Origin: an uncultured Clostridia bacterium
GTDB taxonomy: Bacteria; Bacillota; Clostridia; TANB77; CAG-508
Assembly (NCBI GenBank): GCA_934183325.1
Contig: CAKPSH010000014.1
Span: forward strand, 1 to 38,690
Direction of reading: 5' to 3'
Length of the DNA stretch: 38,690 bases
In this document: one piece after another, positions 8,929 through 16,946 of the stretch
Layout of the letters: every line of letters starts with the position of its first letter
Position numbering within the stretch: the first letter of the stretch is position 1
The notes under the pieces: generated by a model
The model's input: the letters and a program-made list of their open reading frames with translations, nothing else
Told to the model about the DNA's origin: nothing
Database searches by the model: none
Made by a program: the position numbers and the translations under genes

Positions 8929-9363
8929 ATGGAAAAAGTAATATTGTATACAGACGGGGCTTGCTCTGGAAATCCAGGACCAGGAGGATGGGGGGCAATA
9001 CTCATGTATAAAGAAAATAAAAAAGAACTATCTGGAGGAAAAAAAGACACAACAAATAATATAATGGAAATAACTGCTGTTCTAGAAGGATTAAAAGCAT
9101 TAAAAAATGATTGCGAAGTTGAGGTTTATAGCGATAGTGCTTATGTGGTAAATGCTTTTAATGCAAAATGGATTGATAACTGGAAAAAGAATGGATGGAA
9201 AAACTCTCAAAAGGAGGAAGTAAAGAACAAAGAATTATGGCAAGAATTAGATGCTCTTGTTCAGAGGTATAAAGTAAAATTTAATAAAGTAAAAGGTCAT
9301 AGTACAAATGAATACAACAACAGGTGTGATGAATTAGCAAGAAATGCAATAAAAAAATTATAA
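8929..9363 (+). CDS. rnhA: Ribonuclease HI
   Basis: Degrades the RNA strand of RNA-DNA hybrids using two metal ions. The acidic core is visible: D in 'LYTDGACSGNPGPGGWG', E in 'NNIMEITAVLEGL', D in 'VYSDSAYVV' and D in 'NRCDELAR', plus the handle region 'WIDNWKKNGWKNSQKE'. In-frame ATGs occur at 8896, 8920 and 8929; AAGGAG at 8914-8919 is well spaced only for 8929, giving 144 aa, normal for the family. Confidence 0.96.
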   Translation: MEKVILYTDGACSGNPGPGGWGAILMYKENKKELSGGKKDTTNNIMEITAVLEGLKALKNDCEVEVYSDSAYVVNAFNAKWIDNWKKNGWKNSQKEEVKNKELWQELDALVQRYKVKFNKVKGHSTNEYNNRCDELARNAIKKL

Positions 9364-9366
9364 ATA

Positions 9367-9395
9367 TTGTAAAAAAAATATTTATAGAATATAAT
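9367..9395 (+). promoter_or_regulatory. Promoter for the 9433 gene
   Basis: TTGTAA (9367-9372), a 17-base spacer and TATAAT (9390-9395), immediately downstream of rnhA. Confidence 0.6.
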
Positions 9396-9432
9396 GTATA
9401 AAAATAAGAATACTTTGAAAGGATGAAATTAT

Positions 9433-9972
9433 ATGGAGAACTTTTCAGAATATCTGTTAAATGAAACAAATTATTTAAAAAAAATTGAGATTGCTTATTA
9501 CTTACATAAAAAAACAAATATTTTTTTTGACAGAACTGTTATTTGTAAAACAGAATTGGCAAGAAAATTTATTGAAGAGATGAAAATAGATGTAGACGAA
9601 AATTTAGTAATAACGGCTTGTTTATTATATGCATGTAAAAAAGTTACTGTGGCAACGAATTTTGAACAAATAAAGTTCTATGCAAAAGAAGGAGCAGAAT
9701 ATTTGTCTCAGCTTGGTTTTGATGAAAGATTTTGCAGGATATGTGAGGGGGCTAATAGATATAGTGGTATTACACCTAGAGAACCTGAAAGTGATATTCT
9801 AGAACTTGTTGACAATTTGGGAGGATTGCTAATTAATAGATCTGATCGTGTATCTTATGGCATGCAACAAGCTTTAGAACTATTAGTTAATAAAAATTTG
9901 AGAGATGTAGATAATAGATATCTAGAAAAATTTAAGGAATTTATTTTCCTAGAGGAAGGAGTTAAGCTATGA
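9433..9972 (+). CDS. Conserved-looking 179-aa protein, possibly a degenerate HD-type helical domain
   Basis: A soluble, mostly helical protein. The layout 'ENLVITACLLYACKK', then 'EGAEYLSQLGFDERFCRICEGANRYSG', then 'PESDILELVDNLGGLL', resembles the helix order of HD-domain proteins, but the paired His-Asp metal ligands are absent. An enzymatic HD activity is therefore unlikely and the resemblance is only suggestive. GAAAGGATG precedes the ATG. Its last four bases overlap the start of the next gene, indicating translational coupling with 9969 and probably a shared job with the endonuclease Q-like gene. Confidence 0.8.
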   Translation: MENFSEYLLNETNYLKKIEIAYYLHKKTNIFFDRTVICKTELARKFIEEMKIDVDENLVITACLLYACKKVTVATNFEQIKFYAKEGAEYLSQLGFDERFCRICEGANRYSGITPREPESDILELVDNLGGLLINRSDRVSYGMQQALELLVNKNLRDVDNRYLEKFKEFIFLEEGVKL

Positions 9973-10157
9973 GCATTCAAATTCCTGAATTATCAAGTGA
10001 AACAGCAAAAAATGAAACTGTTGAAGCAATACAAAAGGCAAAAAAAAGAATCACAGAATTCTTTGACTATGTAAATGATAAAAGACCAAGTATTGCTGAC
10101 ATATGTAGAAAATATAACTTTGATGAAATAAATTTAAAAAAGAAAAATAAACAATAG
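9969..10157 (+). CDS. 62-aa protein of unknown function
   Basis: A small, highly charged helical protein with no recognised domain ('EAIQKAKKRITEFFDYVND', 'IADICRKYNFDEINLKK'). The start ATG overlaps the previous gene (ATGA-type overlap), and AGGAAGGAG in the end of that gene serves as its SD. It ends 16 bases before the endonuclease Q-like gene, so the three genes form one unit. Confidence 0.75.
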   Translation: MSIQIPELSSETAKNETVEAIQKAKKRITEFFDYVNDKRPSIADICRKYNFDEINLKKKNKQ

Positions 10158-10173
10158 ATTAAAGGAGTAAAAA

Positions 10174-11367
10174 ATGTACGAAGTATTTGCAGATTTACAT
10201 ATTCACATAGGAAGAACTAAGAACAATAAACCAATAAAAATAACAGCAGCAAGAAGTTTGAATTTTGAGAATATAGCGAAAGAATGTGTTAACAGAAAAG
10301 GAATAAATATAGCAGGAATAATAGATTGTGCATCACCATATGTAATAGAAGATATTGAAGATTTTTTAAATTCTGGAGATGCATATGAATTAGAAGATGG
10401 TGGAATTATATATAAGGACAAATTATGTATAATTCTAGGAAGCGAAATAGAAACTTCTGAAGAAAGAACAGATGGTAAAAAAGGTTGTGCACATAATTTA
10501 TGCTATTTTCCATATTTGAAAGACATTAAAGCATTTTCAAAAGAGATGAGCAAGCATATTTCTAATATAACTTTAAGTTCACAAAGGGCAGATATTTCTG
10601 CTTATGATTTAATAGATATAGTAGAAAAATATAATGGAGTGCTTATACCTGCACATGCTTTTACACCACATAAAAGTTTCTATGGACATTGCACAGATAG
10701 ATTAGAAAAGATATTTAAAGAAAAATATGAGAAGGTATTTGCTATTGAGTTAGGATTGAGTTCAGATACTTATTTGGCTGATCAAATTTCGGAACTTGAA
10801 AATAAAACTTTTCTTACAAATTCTGATGCACATTCTTTGCCAAAAATCGCAAGAGAATATAATAAACTTCAAGTAGAGGATATTAGCTTTAAAGAACTAA
10901 TGATGGCATTAAAAAATGAAAATAACAGAAAAATTTTATGTAATTATGGACTTGATCCTAAATTAGGTAAATATCATAGAACATATTGCGAAACTTGCGA
11001 AAAAACAATAGAAGGACAAGCTCCGGTTACACATTGCGATACATGTGATAGCAAAAATATAACAATGGGAGTTTTTGATAGAATTGAACAAATAAAAGAC
11101 AAGAAAGAAAGTATTAGTCCAGAATTTAGACCACCATATATATATCAAATTCCTTTATCTTTTATTCCAGGATTAGGTGGAAAAACTATTGAAAAACTTT
11201 TAAATCACTTTGGCACTGAAATGAATATCTTACATAAGGTAAGTTATGATGATATCGAAGCAGTCATAGGAGAAAAAACGGCAAAAGCTATTATTCTTGG
11301 ACGAGAAGGAAAACTTCAACTGCAAGCTGGTGGCGGAGGAGTATACGGTAAAGTTTGTAACGTATAG
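10174..11367 (+). CDS. Endonuclease Q-like PHP-domain protein (YqxK family)
   Basis: Family members cleave DNA 5' to deaminated bases; the domain layout here fits. An N-terminal PHP metal-binding domain has 'FADLHIHIGR', 'GIIDCASP', 'LGSEIET' and 'TNSDAHSLPKIA'. A zinc finger follows ('CETCEK' and 'HCDTCDS'). A C-terminal helix-hairpin-helix reads 'IPGLGGKTIEKLLNHFG' and ends with a Gly-rich tail. Length is 397 aa, and AAAGGAG precedes the ATG. The order yqxK, spoIIM, xerD matches Bacillus subtilis as I know it. The biochemical role is inferred from homologues. Confidence 0.88.
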   Translation: MYEVFADLHIHIGRTKNNKPIKITAARSLNFENIAKECVNRKGINIAGIIDCASPYVIEDIEDFLNSGDAYELEDGGIIYKDKLCIILGSEIETSEERTDGKKGCAHNLCYFPYLKDIKAFSKEMSKHISNITLSSQRADISAYDLIDIVEKYNGVLIPAHAFTPHKSFYGHCTDRLEKIFKEKYEKVFAIELGLSSDTYLADQISELENKTFLTNSDAHSLPKIAREYNKLQVEDISFKELMMALKNENNRKILCNYGLDPKLGKYHRTYCETCEKTIEGQAPVTHCDTCDSKNITMGVFDRIEQIKDKKESISPEFRPPYIYQIPLSFIPGLGGKTIEKLLNHFGTEMNILHKVSYDDIEAVIGEKTAKAIILGREGKLQLQAGGGGVYGKVCNV

Positions 11368-11423
11368 TAAGCATAAAAATTATACATCCAACATAAACAT
11401 TGATTAGAAAATGGAGGATGTAT

Positions 11424-12068
11424 ATGTTAAACAAAAGAAGATACAAACGATTTAATATTAAAGAAAAAATTATTGAAAACATAAATAATAACATTATTGA
11501 GTACATTATAATGATAGTAATTTTTTTAATAGGGATCACATTTGGAACATTTTATGTGAAAAATATAGGAGAGATTGGTCAACAAGAAATATTGAAATAT
11601 ATAGAAAGTTTTTTTACCAGAGTACAAAGTCAACCAAACATTAATATAAATGGTATTTTAAGAGATTCCATTCGTAATAACTTAATATTAGTAATATTAT
11701 TGTGGATAGCCGGACTCAGTGTAATTGGCGTGCCAATATTGTACCTGATAGTTGCACTTAAAGGTTTTGCATTAGGATATACTAGTTCTGCTGTGATTAG
11801 TTGTATTGGCACAAATGATGGAATAAAATTTATATTAGCAACCATGATATTGCAAAATATAATTATAATTCCAATGATTCTTATGCTTTCGGTAAGTGGA
11901 ATTAGATTATATAAAGCGATCATGAAGGATCGAAGAAGAGAAAATATAAAATTGGAAATATTAAAATATTCGATTATTGCAATTGTAGTAGCAATTTTCA
12001 ATATATTGGCGGCAATTATAGAGACTTATATTTCAACAAATTTATTCAGTGTGCTATTTATAAAATGA
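11424..12068 (+). CDS. spoIIM: SpoIIM, stage II sporulation membrane protein
   Basis: With SpoIID and SpoIIP it drives peptidoglycan remodelling during engulfment of the forespore. The 214-aa protein has about five membrane segments: 'YIIMIVIFLIGITFGTFYV', 'LILVILLWIAGLSVIGVPI', 'ALKGFALGYTSSAVI', a pair around 'LATMILQNIIIIPMILML', and a C-terminal one. A longer TTG-started frame opens at 11400, but GGAGG at 11413-11417 sits 6 bases before the ATG at 11424. Position next to yqxK and xerD supports the call. Confidence 0.93.
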   Translation: MLNKRRYKRFNIKEKIIENINNNIIEYIIMIVIFLIGITFGTFYVKNIGEIGQQEILKYIESFFTRVQSQPNININGILRDSIRNNLILVILLWIAGLSVIGVPILYLIVALKGFALGYTSSAVISCIGTNDGIKFILATMILQNIIIIPMILMLSVSGIRLYKAIMKDRRRENIKLEILKYSIIAIVVAIFNILAAIIETYISTNLFSVLFIK

Positions 12069-12103
12069 ACTATAAATTTTATGTAAAATTTCATTGAAAA
12101 GTA

Positions 12104-12132
12104 TTTACATTTTAATGTTTATTTGATATAAC
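12104..12132 (+). promoter_or_regulatory. Promoter for xerD
   Basis: TTTACA (12104-12109), a 17-base spacer and TATAAC (12127-12132), in the gap after spoIIM. Confidence 0.5.
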
Positions 12133-12171
12133 TTAGTAAAGTTAAATTAAAGGTAAATGGGTGATTTAAAG

Positions 12172-13053
12172 ATGGAAAAGCAATTAGATAACTTTTTAGA
12201 ATTTATAAAGAATGAAAAAAAGGCATCAGAAAATACATTGCAATCTTACAAAAGAGATATACTTCAATTTGAAAATTATGTATCAGAAAATAATATAAAT
12301 TTTTTAAAAATTAAGCCAGAACAATTAACAGATTATTTAGAATATATGAAAAGTATTGGGAAAAAAAGTTCAACTATTTCAAGAGGATTAGCATCAATAA
12401 GAGCTTTTTATCAATATTTATTAAGAAACAATAAAATAAAAAAAGATCCAACAATAGGTATTCAGTCTCCAAAGATTGATAAAAGAGTTCCAGTAGTATT
12501 ATCTGCTCAAGAAGTGGAATTATTACTAGAACAACCTAAAGGAATCGATTTAAAAGGCATGAGAGATAAGGCAATGCTTGAATTTGCTTATGCTACAGGA
12601 ATGAAAGTTACAGAAATTATCTCTTTGGATATTTCAGATGTTGATTTTGAAAAAGGATTTGTGACTTGCAATAGCAATGGAAGAAGAAGAGATATTCCAT
12701 TAGGAAATATTTCAAAGGCAGCACTTAAAGAATATGTTGAAAAAGCAAGGCCAATTTTAATTAAAGATGATAGTACACAAGCATTATTTGTAAATACAAA
12801 TGGACATAGATTAACAAGACAAGGCTTTTGGAAAATTATAAAATACTATAAAGAACAAGCACATATTTCAAAAGATATTACACCTCATGTATTAAGACAT
12901 TCATTTGCAACACATTTACTACAAAATGGTGCTGATTTAAAATCAATTCAATTAATGCTAGGACATTCAGACATTTCATCAACACAAGTTTATATGCAAT
13001 TTCAAAATGATAATTTACAAAATATATACAAAAAAGCACATCCACGTGCTTAG
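12172..13053 (+). CDS. xerD: XerD-like tyrosine recombinase with substituted catalytic residues
   Basis: XerD with XerC normally resolves chromosome dimers at dif. The 293-aa protein has the core-binding domain (1-105) and the catalytic domain. Numbered from the 12172 ATG, H239 and R242 ('HVLRHSFATHLL'), H265 ('LGHSDISS') and the nucleophile Y274 are intact. The first catalytic arginine is lysine (K145 in 'ATGMKVTEI', normally ATG-hydrophobic-R), and the usual beta-hairpin lysine aligns with S168 in 'CNSNGRRRDIPLG'. GGGTG lies 8 bases before 12172; an in-frame ATG at 12157 is the alternative. Position after spoIIM suggests XerD. Confidence 0.88.
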   Translation: MEKQLDNFLEFIKNEKKASENTLQSYKRDILQFENYVSENNINFLKIKPEQLTDYLEYMKSIGKKSSTISRGLASIRAFYQYLLRNNKIKKDPTIGIQSPKIDKRVPVVLSAQEVELLLEQPKGIDLKGMRDKAMLEFAYATGMKVTEIISLDISDVDFEKGFVTCNSNGRRRDIPLGNISKAALKEYVEKARPILIKDDSTQALFVNTNGHRLTRQGFWKIIKYYKEQAHISKDITPHVLRHSFATHLLQNGADLKSIQLMLGHSDISSTQVYMQFQNDNLQNIYKKAHPRA

Positions 13054-13058
13054 GTAAA

Positions 13059-13092
13059 TAGGGCATTATTAATTTATATGCCCTAATTTTTT
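13059..13092 (+). terminator. Intrinsic terminator of xerD
   Basis: 8-bp stem TAGGGCAT/ATGCCCTA (13059-13066 with 13078-13085), an 11-base loop, then a T-run. Confidence 0.85.
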
Positions 13093-13118
13093 TAAAAATT
13101 AAATATACGGAGGAAAAA

Positions 13119-13625
13119 TTGAAAAGCAAAGAAGACAAAATTAGAGAAAATATAGAAAAATTTGAAGAAGAAATCAATAAAAGAAAAAAACTACCTGAAA
13201 ATAGTAAAAAGCAAATAAAAAAATCTTTCTTGATTAATTTTTCAAAAATAGTATTTTGTGTAATATTTTTTATGATATTGGCAATACTTGAAGAAAATCT
13301 TCAAACAGATACATATCTCCAGTTATTAAGAGTTCTTAGTATAGTTATGATTGGAATGACAATTATTATGCTTGAAATATCATACAGGACAAATAAAAAT
13401 TCTATGATTTTAAACACCATTGAAGTGTTAATAATAACATTTTTTATAATGTTTTTAATTCCGGCATACTCATTATATTATGGTCAATTTTTTAAGGTTA
13501 TGACTTATGCAATTATTATTGCAGTTATATATTATATTTTAAAAACAATTATAAATATAAAAAGGACAAGGAAGCAATATTATAAAAATTTCAATGATAT
13601 TGAAACAATTGTTGCAAAAAAATAA
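13119..13625 (+). CDS. Integral membrane protein of unknown function
   Basis: 168 aa. The N-terminal 45 residues are charged and probably coiled-coil ('RENIEKFEEEINKRKK'). Four hydrophobic segments follow ('IVFCVIFFMILAIL', 'VLSIVMIGMTIIMLEI', 'VLIITFFIMFLIPAYSLYY', 'VMTYAIIIAVIYYIL') and then a basic tail. The start is TTG, 5 bases after CGGAGG. No family is recognised. It lies between the xerD terminator and rpoZ, whose -35 box falls in its last codons. Confidence 0.8.
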   Translation: MKSKEDKIRENIEKFEEEINKRKKLPENSKKQIKKSFLINFSKIVFCVIFFMILAILEENLQTDTYLQLLRVLSIVMIGMTIIMLEISYRTNKNSMILNTIEVLIITFFIMFLIPAYSLYYGQFFKVMTYAIIIAVIYYILKTIINIKRTRKQYYKNFNDIETIVAKK

Positions 13626-13640
13626 AAATAGTGCTATAAT
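13612..13640 (+). promoter_or_regulatory. Promoter for rpoZ-gmk
   Basis: TTGCAA (13612-13617), a 17-base spacer and TATAAT (13635-13640), overlapping the 3' end of the preceding gene. Confidence 0.65.
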
Positions 13641-13678
13641 GAATTTTATTAAAAAATAAGTTCGGGAGTGATGTTAAA

Positions 13679-13870
13679 ATGATGGTTAAACCAACAGTTA
13701 CAGAATTATTAAAGAAAGTGGATAATAGATTTGGACTAGTTATAGTAACAGCAAAAAGAGCAAGACAATTATCAGATGGTGCTAAACCTCTAACAAATAA
13801 AATAGAAGATTCTGATGTAACATTAGCAGCAGATGAAATTGCCGAAGGTAAGGTAGGTATCAAAGAATAA
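13679..13870 (+). CDS. rpoZ: RNA polymerase omega subunit
   Basis: Small subunit that binds and stabilises beta prime. 63 aa, with the family pattern 'PTVTELLKKVDNRFGLVIVTAKRARQL', followed by 'LTNKIEDSDVTLAADEIAEGKV'. A second ATG immediately follows the first, and GGGAG at 13664-13668 serves either. gmk starts one base after its stop. The usual Firmicute order is gmk-rpoZ; here it is reversed. The identification rests on motif and linkage. Confidence 0.92.
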   Translation: MMVKPTVTELLKKVDNRFGLVIVTAKRARQLSDGAKPLTNKIEDSDVTLAADEIAEGKVGIKE

Positions 13871-13871
13871 T

Positions 13872-14429
13872 ATGTTAGTAATATTATCAGGAGTAGCAGG
13901 AGCAGGTAAAGATACTGTAAAAAGGGAAGTAGTAAAAAGATTAAGTTATGTTGAAACATTTCCAACAGTTACAAGTAGACCTATGAGAAATGGAGATATT
14001 CCAGGAGTAACATATATATTTGTAACAGAAGAAAAATTCAAAGAAATGATAGCAAATGATGAATTATATGAATATGACGTTCATCATAATAACTATTATG
14101 GAGTAGCAAAGAAGCCTCTTCAAGAAAAAACTTCTAATGGAAAAGTTGCAATAAGAGATGTTGATGTAAATGGTACTGAGAGTTTAGTAAAAAAACTTGG
14201 CAAAGAAATGAAAATTATTACTATTTTTCTAAGAGTTTCAAAAGAAGAACTAAGAAGAAGATTAGAATCTAGAATAGATAAGCCAAGTAAAGAAGAAATA
14301 GAATTAAGACTGAGCAGATTTGAATATGAAGAATCTAAAAGTGGTCAATATGATTACATTATAGAAAATATAAACCAAGAAGAAACTATACAAAAAGTTA
14401 TTCAAATTATTAAGGAAAATAAAGAATAG
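13872..14429 (+). CDS. gmk: Guanylate kinase
   Basis: Phosphorylates GMP to GDP with ATP. The P-loop is 'GVAGAGKDT' (usually G-x-SGAGK-GT/ST), followed by the GMP-binding 'TSRPMRNGDIPGVTY', 'DELYEYDVHHNNYYGVAK' and 'RDVDVNGTESL', then the lid 'RLESRIDKPSKEEIELRLSR'. 185 aa is slightly short. The Ser/Gly-to-Val/Asp changes in the P-loop and lid make it a divergent member, but all substrate-binding blocks are present. It is coupled to rpoZ. Confidence 0.92.
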   Translation: MLVILSGVAGAGKDTVKREVVKRLSYVETFPTVTSRPMRNGDIPGVTYIFVTEEKFKEMIANDELYEYDVHHNNYYGVAKKPLQEKTSNGKVAIRDVDVNGTESLVKKLGKEMKIITIFLRVSKEELRRRLESRIDKPSKEEIELRLSRFEYEESKSGQYDYIIENINQEETIQKVIQIIKENKE

Positions 14430-14507
14430 TAATAAATACTTGTAAAGAATTAATTTTTATAAGTATTTGAGATTTATAAAGTATTTTTATTATAAAGGAA
14501 AATTAAT

Positions 14508-14903
14508 ATGAGACCAAATAGGCAAAGAATTATAAAAGTTAAAACAAAAAGAATAATAAATAGTTTCAAATATGCAATTGAAGGTTTCATATCATCTTTC
14601 AAAACAGAAAGAAATATGAAATTTCATATATTTATAATGGTATTAGTTATATTAGCAGGAATTATTCTGAAAATAACAAAGGCTGAATGGATTGTATGTA
14701 TCTTTTGCATTGCAATGGTTATTTCTGCTGAATTGTTTAATACATCAATAGAAACTGTAGTAGATTTAGTTATGCCTTATAAAAACGAAAAAGCTAAAAT
14801 TGCAAAAGATGTAGCAGCAGCTGCAGTATTAGTTTTAGCAATAGCTTCTGCAATAATTGGACTAATGATTTTTATACCAAAGATTATAAAAATCTTTTAT
14901 TAG
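14508..14903 (+). CDS. dgkA: DgkA-type lipid kinase (diacylglycerol or undecaprenol kinase)
   Basis: Small integral membrane kinase; Gram-positive members phosphorylate undecaprenol. Residues 12-25 hold 'FKYAIEGFISSFKTERNMK', then membrane segments 'FIMVLVILAGIILKI', 'WIVCIFCIAMVIS' and 'VAAAAVLVLAIASAIIGLM'. The catalytic motif is 'ELFNTSIETVVDL'. 131 aa is normal. TAAAGGA precedes the ATG. It follows gmk by 78 bases and is closed by a hairpin at 14950. The exact lipid substrate cannot be decided from sequence. Confidence 0.93.
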   Translation: MRPNRQRIIKVKTKRIINSFKYAIEGFISSFKTERNMKFHIFIMVLVILAGIILKITKAEWIVCIFCIAMVISAELFNTSIETVVDLVMPYKNEKAKIAKDVAAAAVLVLAIASAIIGLMIFIPKIIKIFY

Positions 14904-14949
14904 GGCAAGATTTTAATTTATAAAGAACACTATAAAATAATTATAAAGT

Positions 14950-14982
14950 ATAAAGGCTTACTAGAAATAGGTAAGCCTTTAT
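14950..14982 (+). terminator. Hairpin after dgkA
   Basis: 12-bp perfect stem ATAAAGGCTTAC/GTAAGCCTTTAT with the 9-base loop TAGAAATAG. No long T-run follows, so termination is likely but may be leaky. Confidence 0.6.
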
Positions 14983-15081
14983 AAATATATATAAATGTAT
15001 AATAGAACCTATATTTTTTGAGAGTTTAGGTGATGAGAAACTAATGTAAAAAAATAAAAAGCAAAATATATTATAAGGTAC

Positions 15082-15110
15082 TTGCAAAATAAAAACTTTA
15101 TTGATATTAT
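15082..15110 (+). promoter_or_regulatory. Promoter for the 15181 gene
   Basis: TTGCAA (15082-15087), a 17-base spacer and TATTAT (15105-15110), in the 277-base gap upstream of the metallopeptidase-like gene. Confidence 0.45.
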
Positions 15111-15180
15111 TTGAACACAAATTAAGAAAAATAAAAAATTATTATTAAAAGTTTTTAATAATAAATGGGAGAAAATTAAT

Positions 15181-16782
15181 ATGAAAAAAGAGAAAATAGA
15201 AGAAAGTTTAAGGGAAAAGTATGATGATGAGTTTACTATAAAAATGTTTACCAATTTTGCTTTGGAATTTCAATTATGTTTTGCTAATAGTATGACAACT
15301 GAAGAACTGCTAACAAGAATTAAGAAAAATGTTATAGGAAATATTAAAATAAAAAAAGAATTTGATAATAAAACTATGGATGGACTGTATGATGATGAAG
15401 GATATATATGCCTAAAGGAATCAGCAATTAAAAATGAAAAATATATAAGGTATTTGTTATTTCATGAGATGCTTCATGCTATAACTTCAGTACGTGATAA
15501 AAATGGAAATGAGGTTATGTCAGGATTTTCATACTTAAAAAACAGCTATGGCAAGGGCTTAAATGAAGCTATGACAGAACATTTAACGCAAATACGAAAT
15601 CAAAAAGTGGAGGAAAATTATGGTGATTTAATATCAAATTATAGAACGGTTGTTGGACAAATCAGACGTCTTATTTTAATAACTGGCGATGAAAAACTAC
15701 AAAAATGCTATTTTTATAATCCAGACGGTCTAAAAAATTTATTAACACAATCAGGAATGGACTATAATGAAGTTGAACTGGCTTATCGATATTTGTGCAA
15801 TCAAGATTATGATGTACATCAAATAATTAATGGAAGAAAACTAGAGGATAACCATAATTATATATTAAGTAGATTTGCTGAAACGATTTTTGATAATTAT
15901 GCAAAAGCAATAGGTGAAGTAAATACGTTAGAAGATTTTAAAAGAAAATATAAAATATTTGAAACATGCGTAAGTGCGGAATTTGATTGTATTATGATAA
16001 TGGGTATTAAATATTATAATAAAATGGGAGAAGATATAGAGAGGCTAGTGAGCAAAGGCATTTCACTTAGCGAAATAAAAGATGTATTACAAAATTTAGG
16101 AATAAATTTGAATACTTTAATTAGAACATATAAATTTTCAAAATGTTTTCATAATGATAAAAATCAATCAGCAATTGATATATATGAATATTATAAAAAA
16201 AATCCAAAGCAATATATTAATTTTTTTGCTAAAAATTATGGAATGATATTTGACCATTTTAGTGAATTGGGTGAATGGAGATTAGAGACTAGTGATGAAC
16301 AGTTATATAGTTATTTATCTTATCCATTTAAAGGCTTATTGTTAAAAGAACATCCAGAATTAGATTATTCTGAAATTTCATATTATCATATTCAAGATGA
16401 ATATACAAAATTAAATATATTTATTTTTACTTCAGCAGATGGTAAAAAATATGGATATTCAACAAATGGAGATAAAGCTATTCAATATTTTGACGAAGAA
16501 GGCAACCAAGTTTTAAGATTTAGTATTGATGAAAAAATTACATTTATGGTACAATACCAAACAAATGGAGAAATTACAACTACATGGCAAGGAGAAAAAG
16601 AAGCAGATTTAAGAAATGTAATGGAAAATTGCAATATTCAAGCAAAATATAGTTATAGTGATAAAGAAGAAGTAGAATATTGGTTACAGGGATGTAATGA
16701 TGAATTAGCACAAAGAAAACTAGATAATATATTAGAAAGAACAAAAGACAGAAGAGAAAAATGTGCAAAAGCTTTGGAGTAA
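15181..16782 (+). CDS. Putative zinc metallopeptidase of unknown family (533 aa)
   Basis: The protein carries HExxH at H95-E96-H99 ('LLFHEMLHAITS') and, about 30 residues later, 'GLNEAMTEHLTQ' (E129 the likely third ligand), the gluzincin arrangement. No signal peptide or membrane segment is visible, so it is probably cytoplasmic. Residues 170-330 are helical; the C-terminal 150 residues look beta-rich with many aromatics ('TTTWQGEKEADLR'). I know of no named family with this layout. It is a single gene with its own promoter and a strong terminator. Protease activity is inferred from the motif alone. Confidence 0.75.
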   Translation: MKKEKIEESLREKYDDEFTIKMFTNFALEFQLCFANSMTTEELLTRIKKNVIGNIKIKKEFDNKTMDGLYDDEGYICLKESAIKNEKYIRYLLFHEMLHAITSVRDKNGNEVMSGFSYLKNSYGKGLNEAMTEHLTQIRNQKVEENYGDLISNYRTVVGQIRRLILITGDEKLQKCYFYNPDGLKNLLTQSGMDYNEVELAYRYLCNQDYDVHQIINGRKLEDNHNYILSRFAETIFDNYAKAIGEVNTLEDFKRKYKIFETCVSAEFDCIMIMGIKYYNKMGEDIERLVSKGISLSEIKDVLQNLGINLNTLIRTYKFSKCFHNDKNQSAIDIYEYYKKNPKQYINFFAKNYGMIFDHFSELGEWRLETSDEQLYSYLSYPFKGLLLKEHPELDYSEISYYHIQDEYTKLNIFIFTSADGKKYGYSTNGDKAIQYFDEEGNQVLRFSIDEKITFMVQYQTNGEITTTWQGEKEADLRNVMENCNIQAKYSYSDKEEVEYWLQGCNDELAQRKLDNILERTKDRREKCAKALE

Positions 16783-16800
16783 ATATTTAAATTTTACCTA

Positions 16801-16843
16801 TAAAAATATCTCATTGTATTAATGGATGCATGAGATATTTTTA
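16801..16843. terminator. Strong terminator hairpin
   Basis: Perfect 14-bp stem TAAAAATATCTCAT/ATGAGATATTTTTA (16801-16814 with 16830-16843), ending in a T-run on the plus strand. Confidence 0.8.
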
Positions 16844-16878
16844 TATTATAGAAACTGTAATAAAATTATTAATAATAA

Positions 16879-16907
16879 TTGAATTTTTTGACAGAATATA
16901 ATATAAT
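16879..16907 (+). promoter_or_regulatory. Promoter for alaS
   Basis: TTGAAT (16879-16884), a 17-base spacer and TATAAT (16902-16907). The leader to alaS is only about 35 bases and holds no T-box. Confidence 0.6.
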
Positions 16908-16946
16908 TAAAGTAATTATGTATAAAAAGGAAAAAGAGGTTAATTT

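Noticed and set aside
16801..16946. T-box riboswitch upstream of alaS
   Set aside because: The promoter at 16879-16907 leaves a leader of only about 35 bases, with no T-box sequence or antiterminator.
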